A DNA stretch of 64,000 nt. Origin: JALYYC01 sp963795805. GTDB taxonomy: Bacteria; Chloroflexota; Dormibacteria; CF-121. The DNA is taken from assembly GCA_963795805.1 (NCBI GenBank), contig CAWCIV010000003.1:62001-126000 (forward strand), read 5' to 3'. Under the pieces are notes generated by a model. It was given only the letters and a program-made list of their open reading frames with translations, did not search any database and was not told where the DNA came from. Shown one piece after another: positions 36,018 through 44,635 of the stretch. Position 1 is the stretch's first letter; each line of letters begins with the position of its first letter. Made by a program: the position numbers and the translations under genes.

Positions 36018-37264
36018 GAGGTCGCTGGCAGCGGGCCATCGGCTCCCTGGCTGTCCTCGGCCTCCTGGCGGTGCCGGCCTGCCAGTCGAAACCGGCCGCC
36101 GCGCTGAGCCTGCAGGTCGACCGCGCCACCGCCCTGATCGACCAGCCCCTGCAAATCACGGTCTCCGGCGTCGACGCGGGTGCCCAGGCAAGCGTCGCCC
36201 TCTCGACGGTGGACCGGCTGGGCGCCCGCTGGTCATCCTCGGCCCGTTTCACCGCTGACAGCGCGGGGCAGATTCGCCTGGCCGCGCAGGCCCCCACCTC
36301 GGGCGACTACTCGGGCGTCGAGCCGATGGGCCTCTTTTCCAGCCTCCATGCCGACTCGAGCAGCGCGCTCGCCTTCTACCTGCCTCCGGCGCCGACCCAG
36401 ACCGCGACCTTGACCGTGACGGCCGGATCGGCCAGCGCGGACCGGAGCGTCATTCGCGAGCTGACCCACACCGGGCTCACGGTGATCGACACCAGGCCCG
36501 AGCAGGAGGGTTTCTACGGCGAGTACTACAGCCAGCGCGGCATGACGAGCTTCCTGCCGAGTGTGATCGTCCTGGGCGGCTCGGAGGGTGGCCTTTATTT
36601 CAGCGCGCTGACCGCGAGGATGCTCGCCGCCCATGGCTATCCGAGCCTGGCCGTCGCCTATTTCCAGGCCCCCGGGTTGCCGTCCACGCTGGGCAATATC
36701 CCACTCGAGTACTTCAGCAGGGCGCTCGCCTGGATCCGGCAGCAGCCCGGCGTCGATTCAAGCCACGTCCTCGTTTACGGCATCGACCGCGGGAGCGAGG
36801 CGGCCCTGCTGCTTGGGGCAAACTTTCCCGAGCAGGTCAATGGCGTGATCGCGCTCGTGCCGAGCGATGCCGCAACCAGCGCCGCCTGGACCCTGGCAGG
36901 CAAGCCGATTCCATTCACAAGCCAGCTCAACGAGCCGCACCCGACGGATTCGCCGTCGGCCCTGATCCCGGTCGCGAACATCAAGGGTCCGGTCTTTATG
37001 GCATGCGGCGGCGCCGACCGGGTCTGGTCGTCATGCCCCTATGCGCGCGCCATCGGCGCCGAGCTGGACGCCGCCCACAAGGGATATCCGTATACGCTGC
37101 TCAGCTATCCACAGGCGGGGCACGGTGTCGGCAACCTGGTGCCCTACACGCTCGCCGGCCGAATGGGAACACTCGACGGGGCGTCGCTCCTGGCCAACGA
37201 TCTGGCCCGGGCCAAGGCGTGGCCTCGCCTGCTCGACTTTCTCAGCGCTCTTCGGTCGCCGTAG
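36014..37264 (+). CDS. Acyl-CoA thioesterase/BAAT-like alpha/beta hydrolase lipoprotein
   Basis: A 416-residue protein starting at GTG 36014 (GTGA overlap with MMPL). The N-terminus is a signal with a lipobox-like VPAC (Cys near residue 23). The next ~120 residues form a beta-sandwich typical of the BAAT/acyl-CoA thioesterase N-domain (IDQPLQITVSGV). The alpha/beta-hydrolase domain follows, with VIVLGGSEGG, the elbow YGIDRGSE, acid loop ACGGADRVW and His in YPQAGHGVG. The nucleophile position, normally Ser or Cys, is Asp (Asp258). Export and operon position suggest action on a lipid handled by the Mce system; actual activity is uncertain. Confidence 0.78.
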   Translation: MRGRWQRAIGSLAVLGLLAVPACQSKPAAALSLQVDRATALIDQPLQITVSGVDAGAQASVALSTVDRLGARWSSSARFTADSAGQIRLAAQAPTSGDYSGVEPMGLFSSLHADSSSALAFYLPPAPTQTATLTVTAGSASADRSVIRELTHTGLTVIDTRPEQEGFYGEYYSQRGMTSFLPSVIVLGGSEGGLYFSALTARMLAAHGYPSLAVAYFQAPGLPSTLGNIPLEYFSRALAWIRQQPGVDSSHVLVYGIDRGSEAALLLGANFPEQVNGVIALVPSDAATSAAWTLAGKPIPFTSQLNEPHPTDSPSALIPVANIKGPVFMACGGADRVWSSCPYARAIGAELDAAHKGYPYTLLSYPQAGHGVGNLVPYTLAGRMGTLDGASLLANDLARAKAWPRLLDFLSALRSP

Positions 37265-39272
37265 CCTCCGAGGAGCCCGACCCTTCGCGCGTTGGAAGCA
37301 CCAGCCGCGCAGACGGGAAGGTGATCACCGCGGTCATCGAGTTACTCGGCAAGAAGGTCGGGTAGTCGACCTGGGTCAGGTCGAGACGGACCTGGTGTCC
37401 GGCCGGCAAGGTCCACTGATTCCCGAACAGGGGCAAATCAAGACTCCCGGTTGGCAGCCGGTCGTACCCGCTATGCGTGAGGTTCCCGTCGATGCGGTAG
37501 GTGCCGCGCGAGACGAGCAAGGCGCGGCCATCACGCGCAACGTCCCAGACGCGGGCGTTCAGAGTGGCAGTCGTCGTCGGGGCGAGCAGCGTATACGTGA
37601 GCCGGACGTAACCGAGCCCGACATACGTTCGGGCGCTCGCCAATGGATCGGAGTACGCCGTATAGCGCGCAGCAGGCGCCGTCGTCGGTGCAACCGATTG
37701 CCGGCAGTTGGGCAGGTGCAGCAGCGCGGAGCCGAACGCCGGATCGGTTTGCGTGTTGTCCGCATCGATCAGATCGGGAAACGTTCCCTTCCGGTTGGCC
37801 AGGCTGCCCGGCGTTTTGTAGTCGATCACAAGGCGACCGCGGGCCAGGCCTTCCGGCGTACTGGCGGTCACCTGCGTTTGGCCGTTGTCCTGGCCGGTCT
37901 CGCCGTCGCCGCCTTCAGCCTTGAGTGAAGTCGCTGCCGGGCTCGGACAGATCGTGGGCAGGCTCATGACATGCGTCTGCTGCCGGTGACTGCCACGGAT
38001 CTGCTGCCGGAGGAAGTCCCATGCCTGGCCGTTGATCCGTTGCCATTCCCAGTCCGGATTCTGGGCCCGAGGATGCCCGACGTCTGCCACGGCAAGCTCG
38101 ACTGGCCAGAGCGGGTCGAGGGACTTCAGATATTTGAATTGACGGAACGACTCGACGGGCGGAAATAGATCGTCGGTCCATCCCGAAACCGAGTAGATGG
38201 CGACTTCGCGGTTCTCGACCTGCCTCGCCCAGGACTCGTCCTGGTAATAGGAGCTCCGGATCTCGGTGAGACCACGCCGCAGGTCGGCGATGGTGGGCGG
38301 CCGATCGGTCCCGGGAGACCCGAGGTCATATGGGTCACCCCCCACGACCGCATCGCCATACCAGGCGGGAATGTCCTCAGGTGTCGTTTCGAAGAACCCG
38401 GCCAAGATACCCTCGGCGAGAAAGCCTGACGCGTAGCTGTACTTGATCACGCCGAGCGGATTGCCCTGGCCGGTATCCGAGGTGGGCCAGCCCGTCGACG
38501 ACGTATAGATGCTGTGCTGGAATGGACCCTTGTGGCCACTGGGGGCGAGGCTATAGCCGAGATCGGTCCAGGGATACTTGGGGACGGCGACCTGCAGGTG
38601 CAGGACCGGCAACCCGGGATCGACCGCGACGAAGCTATTGGCGTTCCAGACCGGGTGACTTGCCTGCACCCATGTCTCACCACCGCCGTACGATCCCCCG
38701 GTGACGGCAACCTGGTTGCGGTCCAGATCGGGATAGGCGGCAGCCGTCAGGGCTGCCAACCACTGGGTGTCCTTGATCTCGAAGTCGCGGCTCTTAAGGT
38801 GGATGGTGCCGTTCGTGCCAGGTCCGGTGTACGAGGTACCCCCGGGGGTATTCGGCTGATACGAGGAATCGCTCGGCCCCGGATCTTCGAAGCCTCGCGC
38901 GGTGTAGGTGAGCACGTAGAACCCATGCTGGGCAAACCAGTGGTTGTTCCAGTGCCATTTGTCCCCGTTGTTCCCCTGGTCCGTTCGCGATTCCCATTCA
39001 TGCTTGTTATTGGCAAAGCCGTGGAGCATCACGATCAAGGGATGGCGGTCGCCGGAGTTCGCCGCCGGCAGCGTCAGGTCGACGTCAAGGGGCGTTAAGT
39101 CCCAGCTCAACACCTCGCCCGAACAGATGCGCACATCCCCGTAGGTCGGGCAGGAGTTGAGGCCAGGGACGCTGCCGGCCGCATGCGTGGACATTGGAGG
39201 AAGGATCGAGGCCAGGCAGATCGCGAGGGCCGGCGCGAGCTTTCTCAGTCGGATGTTGCCCCTCCTTCCCAA
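37242..39272 (-). CDS. Secreted CocE/NonD-type hydrolase (X-Pro dipeptidyl-peptidase-like)
   Basis: A 676-residue exported hydrolase. A signal peptide (KLAPALAICLASILPPMSTHAAG) leads into an alpha/beta-hydrolase domain with VMLHGFANNKHEW, the nucleophile elbow TGGSYGGGE, and the acid/His parts further on (VSGWTDDLFPP and VADVGHPRAQNP). The C-terminal ~200 residues form the beta-jelly-roll found in CocE, NonD and PepX enzymes. Substrates of this family range from esters to dipeptides. Its stop end overlaps the convergent BAAT-like gene by 23 bp. Confidence 0.88.
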   Translation of the reverse strand: MGRRGNIRLRKLAPALAICLASILPPMSTHAAGSVPGLNSCPTYGDVRICSGEVLSWDLTPLDVDLTLPAANSGDRHPLIVMLHGFANNKHEWESRTDQGNNGDKWHWNNHWFAQHGFYVLTYTARGFEDPGPSDSSYQPNTPGGTSYTGPGTNGTIHLKSRDFEIKDTQWLAALTAAAYPDLDRNQVAVTGGSYGGGETWVQASHPVWNANSFVAVDPGLPVLHLQVAVPKYPWTDLGYSLAPSGHKGPFQHSIYTSSTGWPTSDTGQGNPLGVIKYSYASGFLAEGILAGFFETTPEDIPAWYGDAVVGGDPYDLGSPGTDRPPTIADLRRGLTEIRSSYYQDESWARQVENREVAIYSVSGWTDDLFPPVESFRQFKYLKSLDPLWPVELAVADVGHPRAQNPDWEWQRINGQAWDFLRQQIRGSHRQQTHVMSLPTICPSPAATSLKAEGGDGETGQDNGQTQVTASTPEGLARGRLVIDYKTPGSLANRKGTFPDLIDADNTQTDPAFGSALLHLPNCRQSVAPTTAPAARYTAYSDPLASARTYVGLGYVRLTYTLLAPTTTATLNARVWDVARDGRALLVSRGTYRIDGNLTHSGYDRLPTGSLDLPLFGNQWTLPAGHQVRLDLTQVDYPTFLPSNSMTAVITFPSARLVLPTREGSGSSEATATEER

Positions 39273-39340
39273 GGGCTGACAGGGAACCGAAGACCGTTTT
39301 AAGGTAGGCCTGGGGCGCGTCCCCCGTCAAGGTCCGCTGA

Positions 39341-40141
39341 CTACTTTCCTTGCCAGGTTGGCTTCCGCTTCTCGGCGAAGGCGTCCATCCCCTCTTTGGC
39401 GTCCGCCGTCTGGAACAACCGGAAGATGCCGCCGCGCTCGAGTGTCAGGGCGCCGTCGAGGGACATCTCGGCTCCTTGCTTGGCGGCGACCTTGATCTCG
39501 CCGATCGCCATCGTCGGACCGTTGGCCAGCGAGGTGGCGAATTCGATCGCCTCCGGGAGCAGGCGGTCGGCCGGGAGCAGGCGATCGACGATCCCCAGCG
39601 CGTGCGCGGTTTTCGGATCGACCGGCTTGCCCGTCATCAGCAGCTCCATCGCCTTCTGTGCGCCGATCAGGCGCGGCAATCGCTGCGTGCCGCCATTGCC
39701 CGGCAGGACGCCAAGCGTGACCTCGGGAACCCCGATTCGGTAGTCGCCCTCGGCCGCGAAGCGGAAATCGGTCGCCAGCGAGATCTCCAGCCCACCGCCG
39801 AGGCAATGGCCACCGATCGCGGCGATGAAGACCTTCGGGGTCCGCTCCATCTTGAGCAGGATCTCGTGCATATGAAGGATGGTCATGGCGCGGGCCTTCT
39901 CTGTGACGGTCCGGAACATATTGATGTCGGCCCCGGCGCTGAAAAACTTGGGGAGGTCCGACATGAGGACCACCGCATTGACCGCCTCGTCGAAGCGCAC
40001 GTCGTCGATCGCGGCATTGAGATCATCCGCGAACGCCTTGTCGTAGCTGTTGGCGGGCGGTCGGTGCAAGTGGATCAGCGCGACGCCATCGGATTCCCTG
40101 CTGACGGACACCGCCCCGGCGGCCATCGTCGAGTTCTGCAT
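39341..40141 (-). CDS. Enoyl-CoA hydratase/isomerase family protein
   Basis: A 266-residue crotonase-fold enzyme. The oxyanion-hole segments are FFSAGADINMF and AIGGHCLGGGLEISLATDFRF. The second catalytic Glu lies in GVPEVTLGVLPGNGGTQRL, consistent with a true hydratase. Start ATG 40141 is chosen because AAGGAGGG lies 8 bp upstream; the 40180 start is rejected. It likely hydrates trans-2-enoyl-CoA in fatty acid or aromatic acid breakdown. It is divergent from an aldehyde dehydrogenase across a 62-bp spacer. Confidence 0.92.
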   Translation of the reverse strand: MQNSTMAAGAVSVSRESDGVALIHLHRPPANSYDKAFADDLNAAIDDVRFDEAVNAVVLMSDLPKFFSAGADINMFRTVTEKARAMTILHMHEILLKMERTPKVFIAAIGGHCLGGGLEISLATDFRFAAEGDYRIGVPEVTLGVLPGNGGTQRLPRLIGAQKAMELLMTGKPVDPKTAHALGIVDRLLPADRLLPEAIEFATSLANGPTMAIGEIKVAAKQGAEMSLDGALTLERGGIFRLFQTADAKEGMDAFAEKRKPTWQGK

Positions 40142-40203
40142 CCATCCCTCCTTTGTGTACCCTGAGTCTAGTTCGATCACGAGCCAGGAGGAGAGGCAGC
40201 GGT

Positions 40204-41649
40204 ATGAGCACGATGGTCATCGACGGGAAGCCTGCATCGGCGCGCTCCGGCGCCACCCTGGAGATCCACGATCCCGCGACCGGGGAGTTGGTCGATCGGG
40301 TCCCGCAGGCCGGCGTCGAGGAGACGCGCCAGGCGATCGATTCCGCGCACGCCGCCTTCCGCGGCTGGGCAGACCTGCTGCCGTCGAAACGCACGCACAT
40401 CCTGCTCAAGGGGGCGGCGCTTGTCCGCCAGCACCTCGACGAGGTGGCCATGCTCCTGACACGCGAGCAGGGGAAACCACTTCGCGATTCGAAGATGGAG
40501 GCGGAGCGCTTCGTCGAGAACATCGAGTTCTATGCCAGCATCATGGCCAGCGGGGCGATCCGCGGCCATCACATTCCGCTGTCCGCTCCAGGAGCCTATG
40601 GACTGGTGATCCGCCGGCCGCTCGGTGTTGTCGGTGCCATCATCCCCTTCAACTTCCCGCTCACGCTGCTGGCGAACAAGATTGCGCCGGCACTCGCTGC
40701 AGGGAACACGGTCGTCGCCAAGCCCGCGAGCACCACTCCCCTGTCAACCATTCGTCTGGTCGAACTGCTCAACGAGGGTGGCTTGCCGGCCGGGGTCCTG
40801 AATGTGATCGTCGGACCGGGCGCCGTCGTCGGGCAGGAATTGATTAAAAATCCGAAAGTCCGCAAGATCGGATTCACCGGCGAGACACAGACCGGCAAAC
40901 AGGTGATGGCGGAAGCTGCCTCGGATCTGAAGCATGTCACCCTCGAGCTCGGTGGCAGCGACCCCGCGATCATCTGCGATGACGCCGATATCGAGATGGC
41001 CAGCAAGGCCATCGCCATCGGACGCTTTTTCAACTGTGGCCAGGCCTGCCTGGCGGTGAAGCGCGTTTACGTGCACGAGTCGATCGCGGATCAGGTCATC
41101 GAGAAGGTGACCGCGCGCGCCAAGAAACTGAAGGTCCTGCCTGGCACCGACCCCGCCTCTCAGATGGGCCCGATGCATACGGCCGGCGGCCGCGAAACGA
41201 TCGAACAGCAACTGCAGGACGCCCTCGATCGCGGCGGACGGTTACTGGCCGGCGGCCACCGCATGACGGGCGAGGCGTTCGATCGAGGCTTCTTCTTCGA
41301 GCCGACCGTCGTCACCGACGTCCCGGAGGACGCTCGCATCTGGACCGAGGAGACCTTCGGCCCCCTGCTCCCGATAGCCAGGGTAAGCAGTTTCGACGAG
41401 GCGATCGAGAAAGCGAACCGCTCCGAGTTCGGACTGGGGTCCTCCGTCTTCACCCGCGACATCAAGAAAGCGCAGCAAGCGATTGACCGGCTCGACGTCG
41501 GCTACACCTGGGTCAACCAGGTCAATCTCGTGGCGTACGACGAATTGCCGTTTGGCGGAACCAAACACAGCGGGTTCGGCAAGGAACACGGCACCGAGGT
41601 CCTCGACTTCTATACCGAACAGAAAAGCGTGGTCATGGGAGGCGTTTAG
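40204..41649 (+). CDS. NAD(P)-dependent aldehyde dehydrogenase (succinate-semialdehyde type)
   Basis: A 481-residue aldehyde dehydrogenase. The Glu general base is in VTLELGGSDPAII, the catalytic Cys in FFNCGQACLAVKRV, and the cofactor loop in IGFTGETQTGKQVM. PFNFPLTLLANKIAPALAAGNTVV is also typical. ATG 40204 follows a GAGAGG-type ribosome site; upstream in-frame starts are not supported. Block similarity is to succinate-semialdehyde and related dehydrogenases, but substrate cannot be fixed. It is the divergent neighbour of the enoyl-CoA hydratase. Confidence 0.92.
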   Translation: MSTMVIDGKPASARSGATLEIHDPATGELVDRVPQAGVEETRQAIDSAHAAFRGWADLLPSKRTHILLKGAALVRQHLDEVAMLLTREQGKPLRDSKMEAERFVENIEFYASIMASGAIRGHHIPLSAPGAYGLVIRRPLGVVGAIIPFNFPLTLLANKIAPALAAGNTVVAKPASTTPLSTIRLVELLNEGGLPAGVLNVIVGPGAVVGQELIKNPKVRKIGFTGETQTGKQVMAEAASDLKHVTLELGGSDPAIICDDADIEMASKAIAIGRFFNCGQACLAVKRVYVHESIADQVIEKVTARAKKLKVLPGTDPASQMGPMHTAGGRETIEQQLQDALDRGGRLLAGGHRMTGEAFDRGFFFEPTVVTDVPEDARIWTEETFGPLLPIARVSSFDEAIEKANRSEFGLGSSVFTRDIKKAQQAIDRLDVGYTWVNQVNLVAYDELPFGGTKHSGFGKEHGTEVLDFYTEQKSVVMGGV

Positions 41650-41694
41650 ACCCGACCGCACGACCGGCCGGTGGGTCTAACAGGCCTCTAACAA

Positions 41695-41721
41695 TTGAGG
41701 TGTACTGGTATCTGCTAGCGT
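41695..41721 (+). promoter_or_regulatory. Weak candidate promoter of the oligopeptide transporter operon
   Basis: TTGAGG (41695-41700) and an extended -10-like TGCTAGCGT (TAGCGT at 41716-41721) are 15 bp apart, about 57 bp upstream of the binding-protein ATG. A small inverted repeat (CCTC/GAGG) overlaps the -35. Spacing is short, so support is low. Confidence 0.25.
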
Positions 41722-41777
41722 GTGTCCGCGGAAGCCCGTGGGCGCCTAATCGGGAAATGGGAGGACAAGCTACCGGT

Positions 41778-43592
41778 ATGGAACATTTGAACGTACGTTT
41801 TCGGGCCCTTCGCGGCGCGGCGGTGCTGGGAACCATCGGACTCCTCGTTGCGGCGTGCGGCACCGGCACCACGACCACCAACAACAACGGCCTGGCCTCG
41901 AGCCAGGTACTGAAATTCCCCGTGTATCAGAGTGCCGGGACATTTGACCCGGGGACGGCTGACGCCGAAGTCGACACCGAGATCATGCAGAACGTCTTCA
42001 GCAACCTCTGGCGTTTCGATGACAAGCTCGCCATCGTCCCCGACCTCGCGACCGAGGTACCCACCACGTCAAACAGTGGAATTTCCTCAGACGGCTTGAC
42101 CTACACCGTCCACCTGAAGTCAAACGTCAAGTTCAACAACGGCGATGCCTTCTCTTCGAAGGACGTGCTCTACTCCTGGAGCCGGGCCGTCGCCCTGCAG
42201 GGCGCTTACGCCTCCAACCTGAGCGCCATCGCCGGTTATGACGCCTTGCAGAAGGCGGCCGGGGCGCCGCCGTCCAGCAAGAACAGCGCCGGTGTGACCA
42301 GCTTCAGGCAAAACATTGAAAACAAGCTGGCTTCCAATTCCTTGCAGCTGAGCGGACTTACCGCTCCGGATGCGAGCACTGTCAAGATCCAGCTTGCACA
42401 CGCCTGTGGCTGGTGCCTCACCGCCTGGACGCTGCAGGGGAGCACGGGCTCCATCGTCAACGAGAAGTCGATTCAGACCGACCCTGAGACCTGGTGGTCG
42501 AAGGTGGTCACCCCCGGGCAGGAAGGCGGCATGGTCGGAACCGGCCCGTACTACCTGTCGGCTTCCACCCCCAAGCAGTCGCTGACCTTCAAGAGCGTGT
42601 CGAACTGGTGGGGCTCGCCGAAGCCGACGCTGACCGAGGTCGACATCGCCATTCACGACCCCTCGGCGATCGCGGGCGACGTCACCGCCTGGGAGCAGGG
42701 TCACTTTGACCTGATCGGCTACGGCGGGAACAGCAGCAACCTGACCTACCCGCTGATCCAGGGGATCAAGGGCAACTCGCAATTCGCCAACCAACTTCTC
42801 ACGCAGCCGAAGGGCCGCACGACATGGCTCAGCTTCAACGTCGGGTACCCCGCGACGGGCGGGCCCTTTGTCGGGATGGGGGCTGCCGCGAAGGGCTTAC
42901 GACAGGCCTTCGCCCTTGCCGTCGACAACAAGGCCCTGGCAACGACGGTGTGCCATAACACGCAGTGCGCCGCCGCGACTGGCGGGTTGATCACGAAGGG
43001 CCTGACCGGCTATCTGGGTGACGGCGCCGACCCGGTGGCGAAATACGATCCAACCCAGGCCATGTCGCTCCTCAAGCAGTACGACCCGACCGGCAAGCTC
43101 ACCGCCAACCTGAAGTATTCCTACAATGCCGGCGGTCTCAACGACCCGGTGGCCGCGTTCCTGCAGAGTGAGTGGCAGACAAACCTCGGCATCCACGTCA
43201 CGCTCGATCCGAGCAGCGACGCGTCGCAGTACATCTCCAACCGGCTCTCCGGCAAGTACGTGATGTCGCGTGACGGCTGGCAATTCGACTACAACCACCC
43301 ACAGGACTGGTACGACAACCTGTGGGGCTACCTGGCGACCGCTGCGGGTGCCAACACCAGCGGGTTCGACGATCCAACCTTCGACAGCATCCTGAAGCAG
43401 GCTGACCAGCAACCGATTGACCAGGCGCTTGCCCAGTACAAGCAGCTGGCCCAGATCCTGGCGCAGGACTACGTCTACATTCCGCTCTACTACTCCGTCG
43501 CCAACTTTGCCATCCGCTCCTACGTGAAGGGAGCAGGTTCCAACACCCAGGCCGATTTCTACTGGAACGAGATCTCGATCCAGTCGCACTGA
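41778..43592 (+). CDS. ABC transporter substrate-binding lipoprotein (oligopeptide/DppA-OppA type)
   Basis: A 604-residue family 5 solute-binding protein. A lipoprotein signal ends at LLVAACGTG (Cys27), so the mature protein is membrane anchored. The mature domain shows FDPGTADAEVDTEIMQNVFSNL, LTYTVHLKSNVKFNNGDAFSSKDVLYSW and the GTGPYYL segment typical of this family. Start ATG 41778 has GGAGG 14 bp upstream; an earlier in-frame ATG at 41757 is possible. It feeds the two permeases and two ATPases downstream. Peptides are the usual cargo, though nickel, sugars or other solutes occur in the family. Confidence 0.93.
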   Translation: MEHLNVRFRALRGAAVLGTIGLLVAACGTGTTTTNNNGLASSQVLKFPVYQSAGTFDPGTADAEVDTEIMQNVFSNLWRFDDKLAIVPDLATEVPTTSNSGISSDGLTYTVHLKSNVKFNNGDAFSSKDVLYSWSRAVALQGAYASNLSAIAGYDALQKAAGAPPSSKNSAGVTSFRQNIENKLASNSLQLSGLTAPDASTVKIQLAHACGWCLTAWTLQGSTGSIVNEKSIQTDPETWWSKVVTPGQEGGMVGTGPYYLSASTPKQSLTFKSVSNWWGSPKPTLTEVDIAIHDPSAIAGDVTAWEQGHFDLIGYGGNSSNLTYPLIQGIKGNSQFANQLLTQPKGRTTWLSFNVGYPATGGPFVGMGAAAKGLRQAFALAVDNKALATTVCHNTQCAAATGGLITKGLTGYLGDGADPVAKYDPTQAMSLLKQYDPTGKLTANLKYSYNAGGLNDPVAAFLQSEWQTNLGIHVTLDPSSDASQYISNRLSGKYVMSRDGWQFDYNHPQDWYDNLWGYLATAAGANTSGFDDPTFDSILKQADQQPIDQALAQYKQLAQILAQDYVYIPLYYSVANFAIRSYVKGAGSNTQADFYWNEISIQSH

Positions 43593-43614
43593 CGAGGCTG
43601 ACCAGCAACGACTG

Positions 43615-43649
43615 AATAGGGGCGCCCTGCCGAGCGGGGCGCCCCTATT
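43615..43649 (+). terminator. Strong hairpin between binding protein and permease genes
   Basis: A perfect 13-bp stem (AATAGGGGCGCCC / GGGCGCCCCTATT) with a 9-base loop sits 23 bp after the binding-protein stop and before the permease gene. As in many ABC importers, it probably lets the binding protein be made in excess of the membrane parts, by partial termination or 3'-end protection. Confidence 0.7.
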
Positions 43650-43675
43650 CGCACTACGCTGACGAGGGAGAGGCA

Positions 43676-44635
43676 ATGCTGACGCGAGGGACCCTGGTCT
43701 ACATCGGACAGCGTTTACTCCTGATCATCTTCACCGTGCTGATGGTGTCATTCGGCGTTTTCTATGTCGTGCACCTGCTCCCCGGCAACGCTTTCGTCAG
43801 CGACCGGGTGCATGGTCAGGCGCTGGCGATTCTGCTACACGAGTACGGCCTCGACCAGCCGATCCCCGTCCAGTACTGGAACTGGCTGACGGGCATCATC
43901 CTCCACGGAAGCCTGGGCGTATCGCTCTATATCCGCGGGCTTCCGATCACACCCCTGGTCCTCCGCGAGCTCAGCGTCAGCGCCATGCTGGGCGGGGCAG
44001 CCCTGATCATCACGATCGGCCTGGGCGTCACCTTTGGAGTCCTCGCCGCCGTCCGCCAGAACAGCTGGGTCGATTACCTCCTGACCTCGATCGCGGTGGT
44101 CGGCTACAGCGTGCCGAGCTTCGTCATCGCTTCGCTCGGCATCTTGATCTTCGGCCAATGGCTCAACAACGTGACCCACGGGGCCATCTACTACCCGGAG
44201 CCCTGGACGGGAACCTATGGGACGCTCGCCGAGCTTTCCCTGCCCGCGATCGCCCTGGGCTTCTACACCTCGGGGCAGATCACACGAATCACCCGGGCCG
44301 CCATGCTGGACGTGTTGCAACAGGACTACATCCGCACCGCGCGCGCCAAGGGTCTGGTTGACCGGATCGTCGTCCTGCGCCACGCCCTACGGAACGCGCT
44401 GGTGCCCGTGACCAGCATCCTGGGCCCCACGGTGATTAGCATCATCGTCGGGAGCCTCGTGATCGAGAACATCTTCGGCATCCCGGGGCTGGGCAAGGAG
44501 TTCGTCCAGAGTATCTTCCAGCATGACTACAACGTCACGGTCGGCGTCTTCACGATGTACGCCGTCCTCATCGGCCTCGCCAACCTGGCCGTCGACTTGA
44601 TTTACACGGTGATCGACCCGAGGGTCCGCTACTGA
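43676..44635 (+). CDS. ABC transporter permease, DppB/OppB type
   Basis: A 319-residue inner-membrane permease with about six helices. The N-terminal RLLLIIFTVLMVSFGVFYVVHLLPG is typical of the DppB group. The cytosolic coupling helix appears as YIRTARAKGLVDRIVVLRHALRNAL (the EAA-like motif), and IENIFGIPGLGKEFVQSIFQHDY is another hallmark. It overlaps the next permease by one base (TGATGG). Together they form the transmembrane channel of the oligopeptide-type importer. Confidence 0.95.
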   Translation: MLTRGTLVYIGQRLLLIIFTVLMVSFGVFYVVHLLPGNAFVSDRVHGQALAILLHEYGLDQPIPVQYWNWLTGIILHGSLGVSLYIRGLPITPLVLRELSVSAMLGGAALIITIGLGVTFGVLAAVRQNSWVDYLLTSIAVVGYSVPSFVIASLGILIFGQWLNNVTHGAIYYPEPWTGTYGTLAELSLPAIALGFYTSGQITRITRAAMLDVLQQDYIRTARAKGLVDRIVVLRHALRNALVPVTSILGPTVISIIVGSLVIENIFGIPGLGKEFVQSIFQHDYNVTVGVFTMYAVLIGLANLAVDLIYTVIDPRVRY

